Assembly: GCA_037367405.1 (NCBI GenBank)
Contig: JAZKJV010011606.1
Span: 496,001-560,000 of the forward strand
DNA from: Ottelia alismoides
Lineage: Eukaryota; Streptophyta; Magnoliopsida; Alismatales; Hydrocharitaceae
Direction: 5' to 3'
Length of the DNA stretch: 64,000 nt
Shown here: positions 45,226-55,536 of the stretch, piece after piece
Position numbering within the stretch: position 1 is the stretch's first letter
Layout of the letters: every line of letters begins with the position of its first letter
The notes under the pieces: generated by a model
Told to the model about the DNA's origin: nothing
Database searches by the model: none
What the model saw: the letters and a program-made list of their open reading frames with translations, nothing else
Made by a program: the position numbers and the translations under genes

Positions 45226-46369
45226 CTATACTAACACCGGTGGCCTCAGTACCACCGTGGGATGGCTGTGCTGCTGCTGCTGGTAGACGTCTCGCGGCAT
45301 CAGTACCGCGGGCTGGCTCGGCTGAACTGGTGGCGTCAGTACCATCTCCTAGATCTGGTGAAGCGGCGGCCTCAGTACCGCCGGTGGGATCAGCATCCTT
45401 GGTGGCTTCAGTGCCACCGTCATCATCTGGAGCGGCCTCAGTACCGCTCTCCTCCTCCTCATGTGGCTCCTCTGAAGTGTCCTCGTGGTGAAGCTCAGAT
45501 GAGGCGCTGCCGCCTGCTGGGGTCCTACCGCTCCTAAGTGTGACAAAATCAGCATCAAATAGATCCGAAGATGTATCATCAAATGGGTCAGTAGGAGTGG
45601 CAAACTCAGTATGTACTACCTGCTCAGATTTCCTCTTGAGGTTGTTCGGGTTCGGCTCAATCTGGGCTGGAATGGCGGCCTTCCCTCTCACCAAGTCCCG
45701 CATCTCCTGGCGGAACTCGTCCATCTCCCGTCTGAATGTGGCCTGCTGGTCCGTGAGGAGGCGGGCGATGTCATCCAAAGCAGGGCTCTCGTGGGAACCC
45801 GATGGGTAGCCTCTCTGTTGGTGAGGCTGCTGGAACTGCTGCTGCTGGTGCTGGTAAGAGGGGTATGAGGAAGGGTGCTGCTGCTGAACTGGGTGAGCCT
45901 GCTGCTCACGTCTCCACGACTGTCCCTGCTGCTGATAGGGACGAGGACCGAAGGATGGCTGGTGCTGCTGATATGATGGGGGCTGCTGCTGCGGCTGGTG
46001 GTGATCTCTCTGCTGGGAGTACTGCCCTCCCTGTCCTGACGGCTGCTGCTGGGGCTGGGTACCACCATTCCCCCACCTGAATCCGGGATGGTCTCGTCGG
46101 ATCCCAGGCTGGGGGCGGTCGTACCAAATCTCGTTGACATCCATCAACGGCTCGGCATCGTAGGGGGCTGGCGGGAGTACTGCCAGAGGCTGGTCCGGCT
46201 GGTAGACCACCATCTGCATCTCTGGAGATGGTGGGGACTGGTAGGTGGGCTGCGGCTGCTGGTACGGCTCCGCCTGTACAAGATGGACCTGTCTAGGCTG
46301 CACGTGGGTGCTGGAGCGCTGGGACGAGCTGCTGCTGCTGCCGGCATCGCCTCGCGACTGAAGACGGGG
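45131..46369 (-). pseudogene. gag: G2 gag C-terminal part: Gln/Pro/Tyr-rich and GTEA-repeat region
   Basis: In the frame of the gag core, after the TAG at 46370-46372. From about 46060 to 45790 it is very rich in Gln, Pro, Tyr and His with QQQ runs. A coiled-coil-like segment follows near 45740-45680 (LLTDQQATFRREMDEFRQEM). Then a tract of G-T-E/D-A units occurs about six times between 45445 and 45215. No CCHC knuckle is visible. The frame ends at 45131-45133, after overlapping the pol frame. The region would be disordered; its role is unknown. Confidence 0.75.
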
Positions 46370-47357
46370 CTAAGGAGCCGTCTGTGCCTCCTGGAGACAC
46401 ATGAGCTGTGTCTTCATGTCGCTCAAAACCTGTGCCATCTGCTCCATCTGCGTGATACTCTGGCACTGCTTCTTCTCGATCAGCTCCATGCGGTCCAGCT
46501 TCTCGCTGATAATGCCCATGTCCGCAGCTGACGACCCTGCCTCTGCTGCTGCGGCTGCGGACGAACTGGATGGACCTGCATCTACCCGTGCTATCCGCTG
46601 GTACTGCACGGGTCCTGGCTGATGTGGCTGGGTCTTCTGAGTATACAACCTGGTCTGAGACATCACCATATAGTTCTCAGCCATCTCCTCGTAGATGGAC
46701 CAGACCTGGTCATGGTCCTTGGCAAAGTAGGACCTGCCGCACGAAGCGTTCACCAGACCCAGAAGCTCTAGCGTCAACCCGCTGAAAAATCTCTGAACTA
46801 GGTTCGGCTTGGAGATGTCGTGGTGCGGGCATCGGTCCAGGAGCTCTCGAAACCTCTCCCATGCCTCGTGGAACTGCTCGTTGGGGAACATGGAGAAGTT
46901 GCTGATCAGGGCCCTCGCTGCATTCGTCCGCCCGAGTGGATAGTACTTGTTCAAGTACTCGGTGCGGAGCTGCTCCCAGGTATAGACAAACCTCCCAAGA
47001 TGCTTCAGCCAGGTGGCTGCTCTATCTGCCAGTGAAAATGGGAAGGATATCATCCGGATCGTGTCCTGGTCCACATGCCGGTCGTGGACAGTACTGCAGA
47101 TCATCAGAAACTCCTGGAGGTGGAGGTGGGGCTCCTCAGTGGCAAGTCCGTGGAAGCAGGGTAGCATCTGCAGGGTGTTCGGGGGGAACTTGAAGTCCCC
47201 CACGATCGCCGGCACCACTACCCAGTGATGCATCAGAGTAGATCCGGGATTGTGTAAATCCCGCATCGGTCGTGGTGGTCCTCCTGCCGCAGCGCCTCCC
47301 GCTGCGGCGGCTGCGGCCGCGGCTGCTGCTGTGGCTGCTGCTGCTCGTGCCTCTGCA
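46370..47357 (-). pseudogene. gag: G2 gag core (retrotransposon gag capsid-like domain)
   Basis: The frame is open from the shift near 47390 to TAG at 46370-46372. It starts in a poly-Ala/Gly stretch (about 47350-47275). The conserved core from MRDLHNPG (47266) includes LADRAATWLKHLG, LNKYYPLGRTNAAR, FHEAWERFRELLDRCPHH and LVQRFFSGLT. A C-terminal helix with EKLDRMELIEKKQCQSITQMEQM may be a coiled coil. Gag forms the particle that encloses element RNA. The TAG stands where the frame would run into the Gln-rich part. Confidence 0.9.
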
Positions 47358-47798
47358 TCATCGGGCTCCTCGGGCTCGCTCTGCTGGTCTCGCTCTGAGC
47401 CTCTCCAACTCTCTCCTCATCTCAATCATAAATGCTCCCTGATCGCGGAGCTGCTGCTGGACTGTTTCGAGTGATGCGATCAGGGTGGAGTTGATCGCTC
47501 CCTGGTCTAGTACAAAGTGCTCTGGCTGACGGGAGTGATCGTCTGAACTGCCGGCTCCGGCCATGTCGACGTCTGCAAAATCAAACGAGCCCAACTCAGG
47601 TGCTGTCAAATGTATCAATCTCTCCTCGGGCTCGTGTCTCTTAGGTAGATCAGAAAGGGGGTCGAGGGGGAACAGGGTGGAGTCGTACTCGGGCTCGGAG
47701 AGCGGGTCTGAGCTCTCGCGAGCCAACCTAGATGATGAGGCAGACGTGCCCGAAAGCGGTGCAGCCAGAGGCTGCCTAAGAGACCGTCTACCCATCAT
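47358..47798 (-). pseudogene. gag: G2 gag N-terminal segment, frameshifted from the core
   Basis: A 146-codon frame starts MMGRRSLRQPL at 47798. It is acidic and Ser-rich in the first 60 residues, and a helical segment, LIASLETVQQQLRDQGAFMIEMRRELERLR, lies near the end. A comparable Gln/Glu-rich start with a QQL segment occurs in the G0 gag. A one-base indel near 47390-47410 puts it out of phase with the core. Confidence 0.75.
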
Positions 47799-49258
47799 CT
47801 TGATCTGGCGAGTAAGGCGGATGAGATCTAGAAAAATTACGATCAGAAAACAAACCCCCGGTTCACCAACGCAACGCGAGCTGAAGACCGTGAAAGTTCG
47901 GTCAAATTATCTTGTCGATTTTATTTTGGTGAACACACAGAATATCAGAGCGCTTACGTGACCTGTTGGGATATCCGATGCTAACCCAACCGACTGGCCC
48001 GCACGGAAAAGTCGGTAATCAGTCGGGACTAGCAACGGGGGGCTCCACCTAGGGTGCGGGTCACTCTCTCGCGCATCCAAACCAAACAATGAGGGGGTTG
48101 CTCTCCCCAAGACAAAGTTTTTAGGGTGAGCAGATTTTAAGATCAATAAGATTAGCAGTCCCAATTTTATGGTTTCACTTTTTTAATCTTTTTCAAAGCA
48201 AACAAAAGGCCTAACGAATTTTTCGGTTCTCCTGATTATTAAGTCCAAAATAGGGGGGAGAAGACGAAAAAGCCGATGCACGATAAATCAATGATGCATG
48301 CCGAGTAAGAAATGCGTACCTTGCCTCCAGCACTCTACATGCAAGATGATCCACGCATAAAAGTAAAGACAGAAATAAAACTATCTATATGATGCAGCGG
48401 GGAATGCCGAGTCCTAGGTGAGCAAGTCTAGCGAAGAGCCGTCTAACCGGTCACCGACCTCCAAGCCAAAGAGTCCGGTCTTGGCCCGTCCCTCCTCTGT
48501 CCGACAAATCGGGGGTAGGAGTAAGCGCTTTACAGGATGGGCTGCGGCACGTAGGCTACGGAGGCAAATGAATCGGTTATTTTTATTATTGATTTTAAGT
48601 AGGTCCAATTATCGATCTATAGGAACAGGTAATCAATTAGGTGTGTGGATCCTACTAGTTACGGCACATTCACCAGAAAATCCTAAGTCTAGGGGCTCAA
48701 GCAAAAACCGCGAAAAACCGAAAAAGACAGAAATAAAAGAAAAATAAAACCGCGAAAAAGCCGTGAAAAACCGTGAAGGTCCTAAGGGTCCCCCGAGCAC
48801 TCCGGTGCTCGGCGAAACAGACCCACTACGGTCAAATCACAAATGTCCAAGCAGTCCAAGTCCTGAGTCCTGTATTATTACAATAATAATGAAGCAAAAA
48901 TAAATCTACCCTAATCCTCACCCACTCAGCTCTCTCTCACTCTCTCCTGCGGCTCCGCAAAGAAAGGAGCCGCCTCCGAATCCCGCGATTGCGCCGGCTC
49001 TCGAGAATAGCCGCCTCGGTCCTCGGGCCCTCGCAAGAGAAAACAAGTGGTCAGAACCAGTCAAATAATATCAAAGAAAATAAAGGCAAATGAAAAATAA
49101 GGGTATATGTGCAAAAATGTAAAATAAAATAAACACACAAAATAAAACAAAAACAAAATTAAAAGAAAAAGAAAAAGAAAATAAAATCAAACAAAATATA
49201 GACAAAAAGCCGCGAAAAGCCGCGAAAATAAAAACGAAAAGAACTACTAAGTCGTGCT
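47799..49258 (-). other. G2 leader between PBS and gag
   Basis: About 1.46 kb without a supported ORF. It shares phrases with the G0 leader (see 16113-17229). A CCGCGAAAA motif recurs at about 48708, 48749, 49209 and 49219, with CCGTGAAAA variants near 48761; in element RNA this reads UUUUCGCGG. The last two copies are within 50 bp of the PBS. Confidence 0.8.
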
Positions 49259-49275
49259 CCCCGGCAACGGCGCCA
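49259..49275 (-). other. G2 primer binding site, tRNA-Asp type
   Basis: On the minus strand it reads TGGCGCCGTTGCCGGGG, three bases from the LTR end. It is complementary to a plant tRNA-Asp 3' end with one mismatch (as recalled), and is the form typical of Athila elements. Confidence 0.92.
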
Positions 49276-49278
49276 TTC

Positions 49279-52200
49279 TGATGACACAAAAACCCGAGCG
49301 ACTAAGGCAATCAGGTAACTGAGACGGTCGTTGCGACCTCAATCACTCGGATGTGTACATCAAGAAAAATGAACCACTTAAAACAAATAAAATCAATCAA
49401 GCACGAAGAAAGGAAGCGGTCCTGCTAAATGTTTAACCTGGTATAACACCCAGGGTCGAACTCGAGGAGCACGGGTTTGCCAAAGGCCTACGAAGTAGTA
49501 AAGATGAAATAAAATAAAAGACAAAATATTTTTAGTGATTTTTAATGATTTTTATATTTTTTTGGATTTTTAATATGTGAAGAAAACAAAAGAAACACAA
49601 AAACAATCACACTTTAGCTAATTATTTAATGCATTAAAAATCAAGCAAAAATTCAAACAAAAATGTTTTTATGTTTTTTAGATTTTTTAGTATTTTTGGT
49701 GAATTTTTGGAACTTTTATGATGTATATTTTATTTTCTAAAAATCAAACAGTAGCAAAAATGTAAGGTACTGTCCAGCCAGGCCCAAAATCCCTAGATAA
49801 AATATCTAAGGACCTCAAAAGGGCCTGGAGGTATTTTTCCTGTAAACTAGGTAAGACAAGGAAAATTTGAGTACCAAAATTATTGTTTTTAGGTTTTTAG
49901 GTGATTTAATAGAATTTTTATGGGTTTTTAGGTGTTTTTAAGTTTTTATGGTTTTTAAGCAGTGAAAAATAGCCAAAATTGGCTAGAAAATCAAGAAACA
50001 CAAAATAAACAGTACCTAATTTTTATAGAATTTTAAGGGGAGTTTTTAAATTTTTTTGGGGTTTTTAACTCTAGACAGTAGCAAAAATGATGATTCTTGA
50101 ATTTTTAAAAATAGCAAATAAACTCAGAAATGTCCTCAAAAATTCTCAAAAATCTTACAACATGGCAGGAGCCATGTGTCAAATTTTCATCGAATTTGGA
50201 GGTGATTTGATATTTTATTCAAAAATCACAAGAGGGTACTGTGCACAAGGACTGAAGTGCAAATACCCTAAGTTCTGGGGGTCCAGGTGCAAAATACCCA
50301 GCAAATCACGCACACGGCGCGTGCCTGGGGCACTCAGGGACCTATTTGTAAAGAAAACAAGTCCCGAGGACCTATTGGTAACTCGTACCAAAAGTCCAGG
50401 GGGCTATGTTGCAAATATCCCAAGAATAAACGCACATGCGAATATTAAACCATTCACAGGGGCATAAATGCAAATGTCAAAAATATTTCATTCATTTCAG
50501 AACCATCCAGAACTACAAGGACTAAGGTTGCAAATACACCAATAAAACACGTGACGAAGCACGTGGCTCACAATAGGCAGGGGTATATATGCAAACTAAC
50601 TTAAGATCAAGGTCCAATGTGCAAATAACCCAACGTAAATGAAGTACGAAAAATATTTACAGGACTAATACTAAATGCATAAAAGAAAAGGGGGGCCTAA
50701 GACAATTTACCCCTTATTAAATATCGGAGGCCGGATGAGTGACGCGTGGCTGATCTGACGGCTCTGGATGACGGCGCCTTTGTCTTCGAAAACGTGGGCC
50801 TGATCGAACGGCTGAGGGCTCTCCACGTGGCTATCGGACGGCTGTGGTGCGCTGGTGGACGAAACCCTCGAATAACTAACGGCTGAGATTGATCCTCGGG
50901 AGATCTGGCGATTGCTGCAGCTCCGTGGATGGATGGACACGATGTAATCTGGAGCGCCGAGGTCAATCTGACGGTCGGCGAGGATCCTGGAAGAACTAGT
51001 CACCGGCGACTTTCGCCGGTCCTCTGTGCACGCGGTGGTCCTCGTCTGCTGCCTCTGGAGATCGGAGAAGCTCCGCGATGAAGCTCCGCAGCTGATGGTA
51101 GGCTCCGATGACCCAGCCAAGCCCTGGAGGGCTCCGGTGAGGTCGGCGGAGCTAAAGCTCCTGGCCCGGATGACTCAAGCCCTCAGATGGGCTTGCTCTG
51201 ACCTGCAAAAGGGCTCAGAAGACTCGCGGGTCGAGGGCAAAGTGCCTCGACCCCGTTAGTCGGCGTGGAGGTGACTGGTGCGTCGGGGCGATGGGCTCCG
51301 GTGAAGGCGAAAGACGGTGGAGCCCGGTTCCCAGCTCCTGTGCGAGCTGGGTTGCGTGAGTGGGTGCAGAACGTGCGGCGGAGGAAGGCGGAGGTGACGA
51401 TGGATTCCGATGATCGAATGGGGGCGTGAGGTGGTCGGAATCGACAAGACACAGCGACGGCGAGATTTGGGGATAAATGGAAATTAGACTAAATAAGGGA
51501 GCTAAGGGACTACCTGGATGGTCGAGTAGACTGGGCTGGAGCTGGGGAAGCTCCCGGTCGTAGCCTCGAGGGTCGTCTGGGCCCGAGGCTCGGAGCTCGC
51601 ACCAATGGCGGAGCTACGGCGGAGCTATTCGCCGGATCAGAGGTCCGACCACTCTCTCCTCTCTGCGACACGGCCAACCTGGAGCTGTCACCTCGGGGGT
51701 GGCTGTGGAGGTCACGGGATGAAGAAATGGGGAGCCAAAGATGGATGAATTCGGTGGCGGAGCTCGCTTAAGTAGGTTGGAGAGTCCGGGAAGACAGGCG
51801 CGGGTAGGGCGTGGAAGCGCGCGGATCCCGATGCAGGAGCTCCGGCGAGGGTGTCGGATGTGGGAGGTGCCAAACGGAGCCGGGGTTTGGGTGATTGGGA
51901 ATCGGGTCGAGCGGGTATAAATTCGAGAAAAAGGTCCGGTGCTCGAACCCGTGAAGAGTGGTCCTGGGGGGGTCAGTTGACCGGGCGGTCAACATCCCCC
52001 AGGGCCAATGGCTGAAGGCCACGTGGCTGAATCAAGAAGTGACAAATACATATAGCTAGGGGCCGAATCAGCAAAAACCCAAAACATGAAATATTTTTAT
52101 TTTATTTTTTTTCTATTTTTTTGGTGATTTTTAATTAATTTTTTGGAAATAAAAATAAGGTATTTACACTATATAGCTATATATAGGTATATGTACAATA

Positions 52201-52950
52201 TGTAGGCTTTTGATTTTTAATTTTTAATTATTATTTTTGTATCCTTTTATTCCTATTTTATATTTTATTTATTTATAGAATAAAATGAGGAATAAAAGGG
52301 TATTTTTATTTGGTTTTTATTATTTATGTATATAGGTAAAATAAATAGATATATATACATCTATATACATGGTATATGTACAATGTATTTTTGCATTTTT
52401 AATTTTTGTTATTTTTATTTGATTTTTGTTTTGATTCTTTTTATTTTACAATATGTAACATAGAATATTTACAAAAAGTTCAGAAAATAATTTTATTTAT
52501 TTATAAGGTTGAATACATATAGGAGTATGGTCTATGTACATGGTGAAAGGGTATTTTTAATCTTTTTGATTTTTTAACTTTTTGTTTTGTTTTTATATTA
52601 ATAAATATGTACAGATATGTACAAGCATATTTTTGGGTGAGGAAAACATTTTTATTTTATTTACATAAGTATACACACATGAGCTCCTATCTCCCTCTAC
52701 TTGGCTTTTATGCGGTCAGGCCCATACTGAGCCCTCCCTTGGGTTAGGTTACTCAATATTTATTCTAAATATTTCCCTCTTTTTCTTTTTAATCTTTATT
52801 CTTTTATTTTGCACAAAAACATGCTAATTATAGGTTTTTACACAATGCATGCTTTTGCTAATTATCCCTATTTACACATATCTACATGCATTTGCAAAGG
52901 TTTTTGTAGCTAAAATATAAGAATAAAGAGTGATGAATGGGTATTCATCA
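49279..52950 (-). repeat. G2 5' LTR
   Basis: On the minus strand it starts TGATGAATACCC at 52950 and ends TTTTGTGTCATCA at 49279. It is near identical to 35176-38835 and carries the intact W-box pair and CACGTG palindrome (51977-52027). The GC-rich part is at about 50720-52020 and the phrase-repeat zone at 50222-50650. Confidence 0.96.
51977..52027 (-). promoter_or_regulatory. CACGTG palindrome and paired W-box in the G2 5' LTR
   Basis: TTGACC-GGGC-GGTCAA (51977-51992) is a perfect inverted pair. Twenty-five bases upstream in element orientation lies GCCACGTGGC (52018-52027), a palindrome with a G-box core. The order matches G1 and G0 even though neighbouring bases differ. Confidence 0.6.
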
Positions 52951-52955
52951 ACGGT
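52951..52955. repeat. Target-site duplication of G2, right copy (ACGGT)
   Basis: ACGGT follows the GTATTCATCA end of the LTR and matches 35171-35175. The next bases continue the G1 integrase frame. Confidence 0.95.
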
Positions 52956-53024
52956 CAGCGCCTGAAGCTATATCTAGATCATGATCTGTCGACCATTGAT
53001 GTTGCCCACATTCTTCTGGTATGA
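52956..53024 (+). pseudogene. pol: G1 integrase C-terminal tail, right of G2
   Basis: It begins QRLKLYLDHDLST and ends at TGA 53022-53024. It is the counterpart of the last residues of the G2 integrase (QRLKPFLDHEP), in phase with the part left of G2 once one ACGGT copy is counted. Confidence 0.9.
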
Positions 53025-53211
53025 GATGTGTTCTTTGATTCATATCACTTGCATCTCATACATGGTGATCACTTCCATCTTCCGTTGTACAGATCCATCT
53101 GTCCATATCGCTCTTTCATCTATTGATTTCTTTTCTTCTTTTCTTCTTTTATTCTTTTCTTTTTCTATCTTCTTTTTGTATCAAAAAGGTGTCGCCCTTT
53201 GTTGTCAGTTT

Positions 53212-53249
53212 CTACACTTAGGACATACTTTATCCTAAGTATAGGGGGG
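53212..53249 (+). other. Purine-tract stem-loop 1 in G1
   Basis: CTACACTTAGGA (53212-53223) pairs with TCCTAAGTATAG (53233-53244) with one mismatch; GGGGGG ends at 53249. The nine-base loop is CATACTTTA. Confidence 0.85.
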
Positions 53250-53304
53250 TGTGCACCCTAGTTTTTCATTTATTTCGATCCTCTCCATTGTCTCCTCTTC
53301 TTGT

Positions 53305-53340
53305 CTATACTTAGGGATATCTTACCCGAAGTATAGGGGG
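53305..53340 (+). other. Purine-tract stem-loop 2 in G1
   Basis: CTATACTTAGGG (53305-53316) pairs with CCCGAAGTATAG (53325-53336) with one mismatch; the arm is extended by G to 53340. The purine tail continues as AGA. Confidence 0.85.
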
Positions 53341-53403
53341 AGACAATCTGAGTACGATCTGTTTATTCCCACCCTTGACCCTCCCTGTGTGGTGTACAGT
53401 CTG

Positions 53404-53440
53404 CTATACTTAGGATTATTTGATCCTAAGTACAGGGGGG
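53404..53440 (+). other. Purine-tract stem-loop 3 in G1
   Basis: CTATACTTAGGAT (53404-53416) pairs with ATCCTAAGTACAG (53423-53435) with one mismatch; a G run extends to 53440. The loop is six bases. Confidence 0.85.
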
Positions 53441-53497
53441 ACGGTCAACTTCTCATTCGTTCATTCATTCCTTTAGTTATTTATTCTTTAGATTTGC

Positions 53498-53573
53498 CTA
53501 TACTTAGTATGAATTATGTCTTCTCTTTTCTCTCCGATCTATGAGGACATAGCTCAAGCTAAGTATAGGGGGG
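53498..53573 (+). other. Purine-tract stem-loop 4 in G1, long loop
   Basis: CTATACTTAG (53498-53507) pairs perfectly with CTAAGTATAG (53559-53568); six G end at 53573. The loop is 51 bases, so the pairing is less certain than in copies 1-3, but the purine motif is intact. Confidence 0.75.
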
Positions 53574-55500
53574 TCGTATATACTACGTATATACTTTATC
53601 CATAACTCGTACTTTCGTATTTTCTTAATAATATGGCTAATAATTCTTTAAAAATTCATTAAAATCCTTAATAAAAAGATGTTATCATTCCTCAAACTCT
53701 TTTTGTAGTTACTGATTAATAAATCAGGTGAAAATGTTTTTTGCAAAATGTTTGAAAAATAGTTTGAAAATCTTTGTGAAAATCTTTTGAGAACTATTTT
53801 GAAAACGTTTTGTTAAATGTTTTCAACCTTTGTAAAAACATTTTGTTTTGAAAATTCATTTTCTTTGTGTGAAATAAAAAGTTTGAAAAATGATATGCAA
53901 ATGGTTTGAAAAATGGTTACAAAAATATTGTGAAAAATCTATCTATACTGTTTGAAAACCTTTGCAAAATGATTTTCAAAGGTGTGTACATGTTTGTAAA
54001 TTGTTTGTAAAAATTATTTTGGACTATAGTTTTCAAAATTTCTTGAAAAACCTGTGTCAAATAAGATTGAGGAATACATACATCTCACCTAAAATTCATT
54101 GTATATACCTATAAAATTGACCACTTACCCTTGTAAATTCTTAAAATCCACTTCTTGTATATATAAGAAGCACTCCCGTGTAAATATTTTTAACCTAGTT
54201 TTCAGCCAAAACTTTTTGTTTTCAAAAATCCCACAAAAAAATGCAAAATTAAAAATCCAAAAACATTTGAAAAATCTTTTTGAAAAATACAAAAAATTGT
54301 ATATGCATCATCATCTTTTCAAAAATCCATAAAAAGTTCAAAATCTTTGAAAATTGCATCACAAAAATATTTCCTGCATTCTGCATATCATTTGCATAGC
54401 ATGAGCATTTTTCGGATTGAGTTTGATAGTTGACCGAGTCTAAATAAAATCCAGAGATTGGAGCTTGATTGGACCTTAAAATCTACCTAATAACAGGAAC
54501 CTTATAGGAACTGGGTTTGAGGTACTTCAGGTCTAGTTGACTTAATTCTTTGAGGATTACGAGACTTGGTTCATTGGATTCTTGACTGCCTAAGTAGAAT
54601 ATTTCGGAGCATATGCACGACTCTTGTTGATAATGACCTAACTTGGACACCTGCACCTTTCACATGGCTCAACTCGGTTGGAGTGGTGAGGGGGTTGGAT
54701 TAGCCGGTATGAGACGCACACAAATGGAAATACTTGTCCTCCTCTAGGGAGGGAAGTGCACCCCAACCCGTCCAGTGATGAGGAATTCTAAAGACAGGAG
54801 AGTGTGGGTTGCGATAAAGCTTCAAAATAGGGATAGTCTACTGGATTAAGAGGAAAAACTCCTTATGTAAATGCTGCTGTGAATAGTATTTCAAAAAAAT
54901 GGTCAGGCATGTACAAAAATAAATGCCTGCAAAGTATGTACAAATGTTGTAAAGTCAATAAGCAAGCTTGAGTTCCAAAGTCAAATATGTGAGCCTGCAG
55001 CTGGATGACTTGACTACACTGGTCTTGCATCCTAAGATAGGTAGCTACACTGGCTACCGTCCATTCTTCTCTTCACCCCCTCCTCTTGAGCTGGTTGCCA
55101 CTTGAACTTAGAAGGGAATACCCCGCTCCTCGGGGATGGAGTTATTGGATTGGGGAATCATTGGGTTGTCATACTGGAGAAGTCAGTCTATTTGTCATTC
55201 TAGTTGGCGAGAGCCACTATCACTTACACTGTATGAGTCAGATTCATAATCGTAAGGGTTTGCATATGAATTGAGATATTTCTGACATGGCTATTGAGGA
55301 AACTTGGACAAAGTTTTGGGATTCTCAGGGGCTGTTGGATTTCAAATTCGGTTCTCATTAAGGTTCCACCCGCACTAAATTTCCAAAGGTCTAACTTAAG
55401 CTCCAAACTTTGATTTTGTGAAGACAAGTTTGATAATTAAACTAAATCCACTTTCTTCTTCTTTTTTCTTTGTTTTCTTTCTGCACTTATTGCATAAGTG

Positions 55501-55536
55501 TTTGCTAGGGACTAGCAAAGGTAAAGTATAGGGGGA
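55501..55536 (+). other. G1 polypurine tract with upstream hairpin
   Basis: TTTGCTAG (55501-55508) pairs perfectly with CTAGCAAA (55512-55519) around GGA. GGTAAAGTATAGGGGGA follows and stops exactly at the LTR start (55537). The same layout precedes the G2 3' LTR. Confidence 0.85.

Larger units (their letters stand above)
35176..52950 (-). mobile_element. G2: complete-length minus-strand Athila-like Gypsy element, 17.8 kb
   Basis: LTRs of 3672 bp (49279-52950) and 3660 bp (35176-38835) flank a PBS, leader, gag, protease, RT, RNase H and integrase, plus a 2.1-kb 3' untranslated region with repeated stem-loops. A perfect ACGGT duplication flanks it. The LTRs differ at about 11 positions in the first ~650 bp by eye, the lowest divergence in the window. 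This is the youngest insertion visible. Frameshifts in gag and three in-frame TAG codons still make it defective. Confidence 0.96.
53025..55536 (+). other. G1 3' untranslated region
   Basis: 2.5 kb without an ORF I can support. It holds four purine-tract stem-loops (53212-53573), a T/A-rich zone with many TTTGAAAA phrases (53700-54370), and a block with ACTACACTGG and GGCTACC shared with G2 and G4 (55010-55140). No env-like ORF is seen. Confidence 0.8.
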
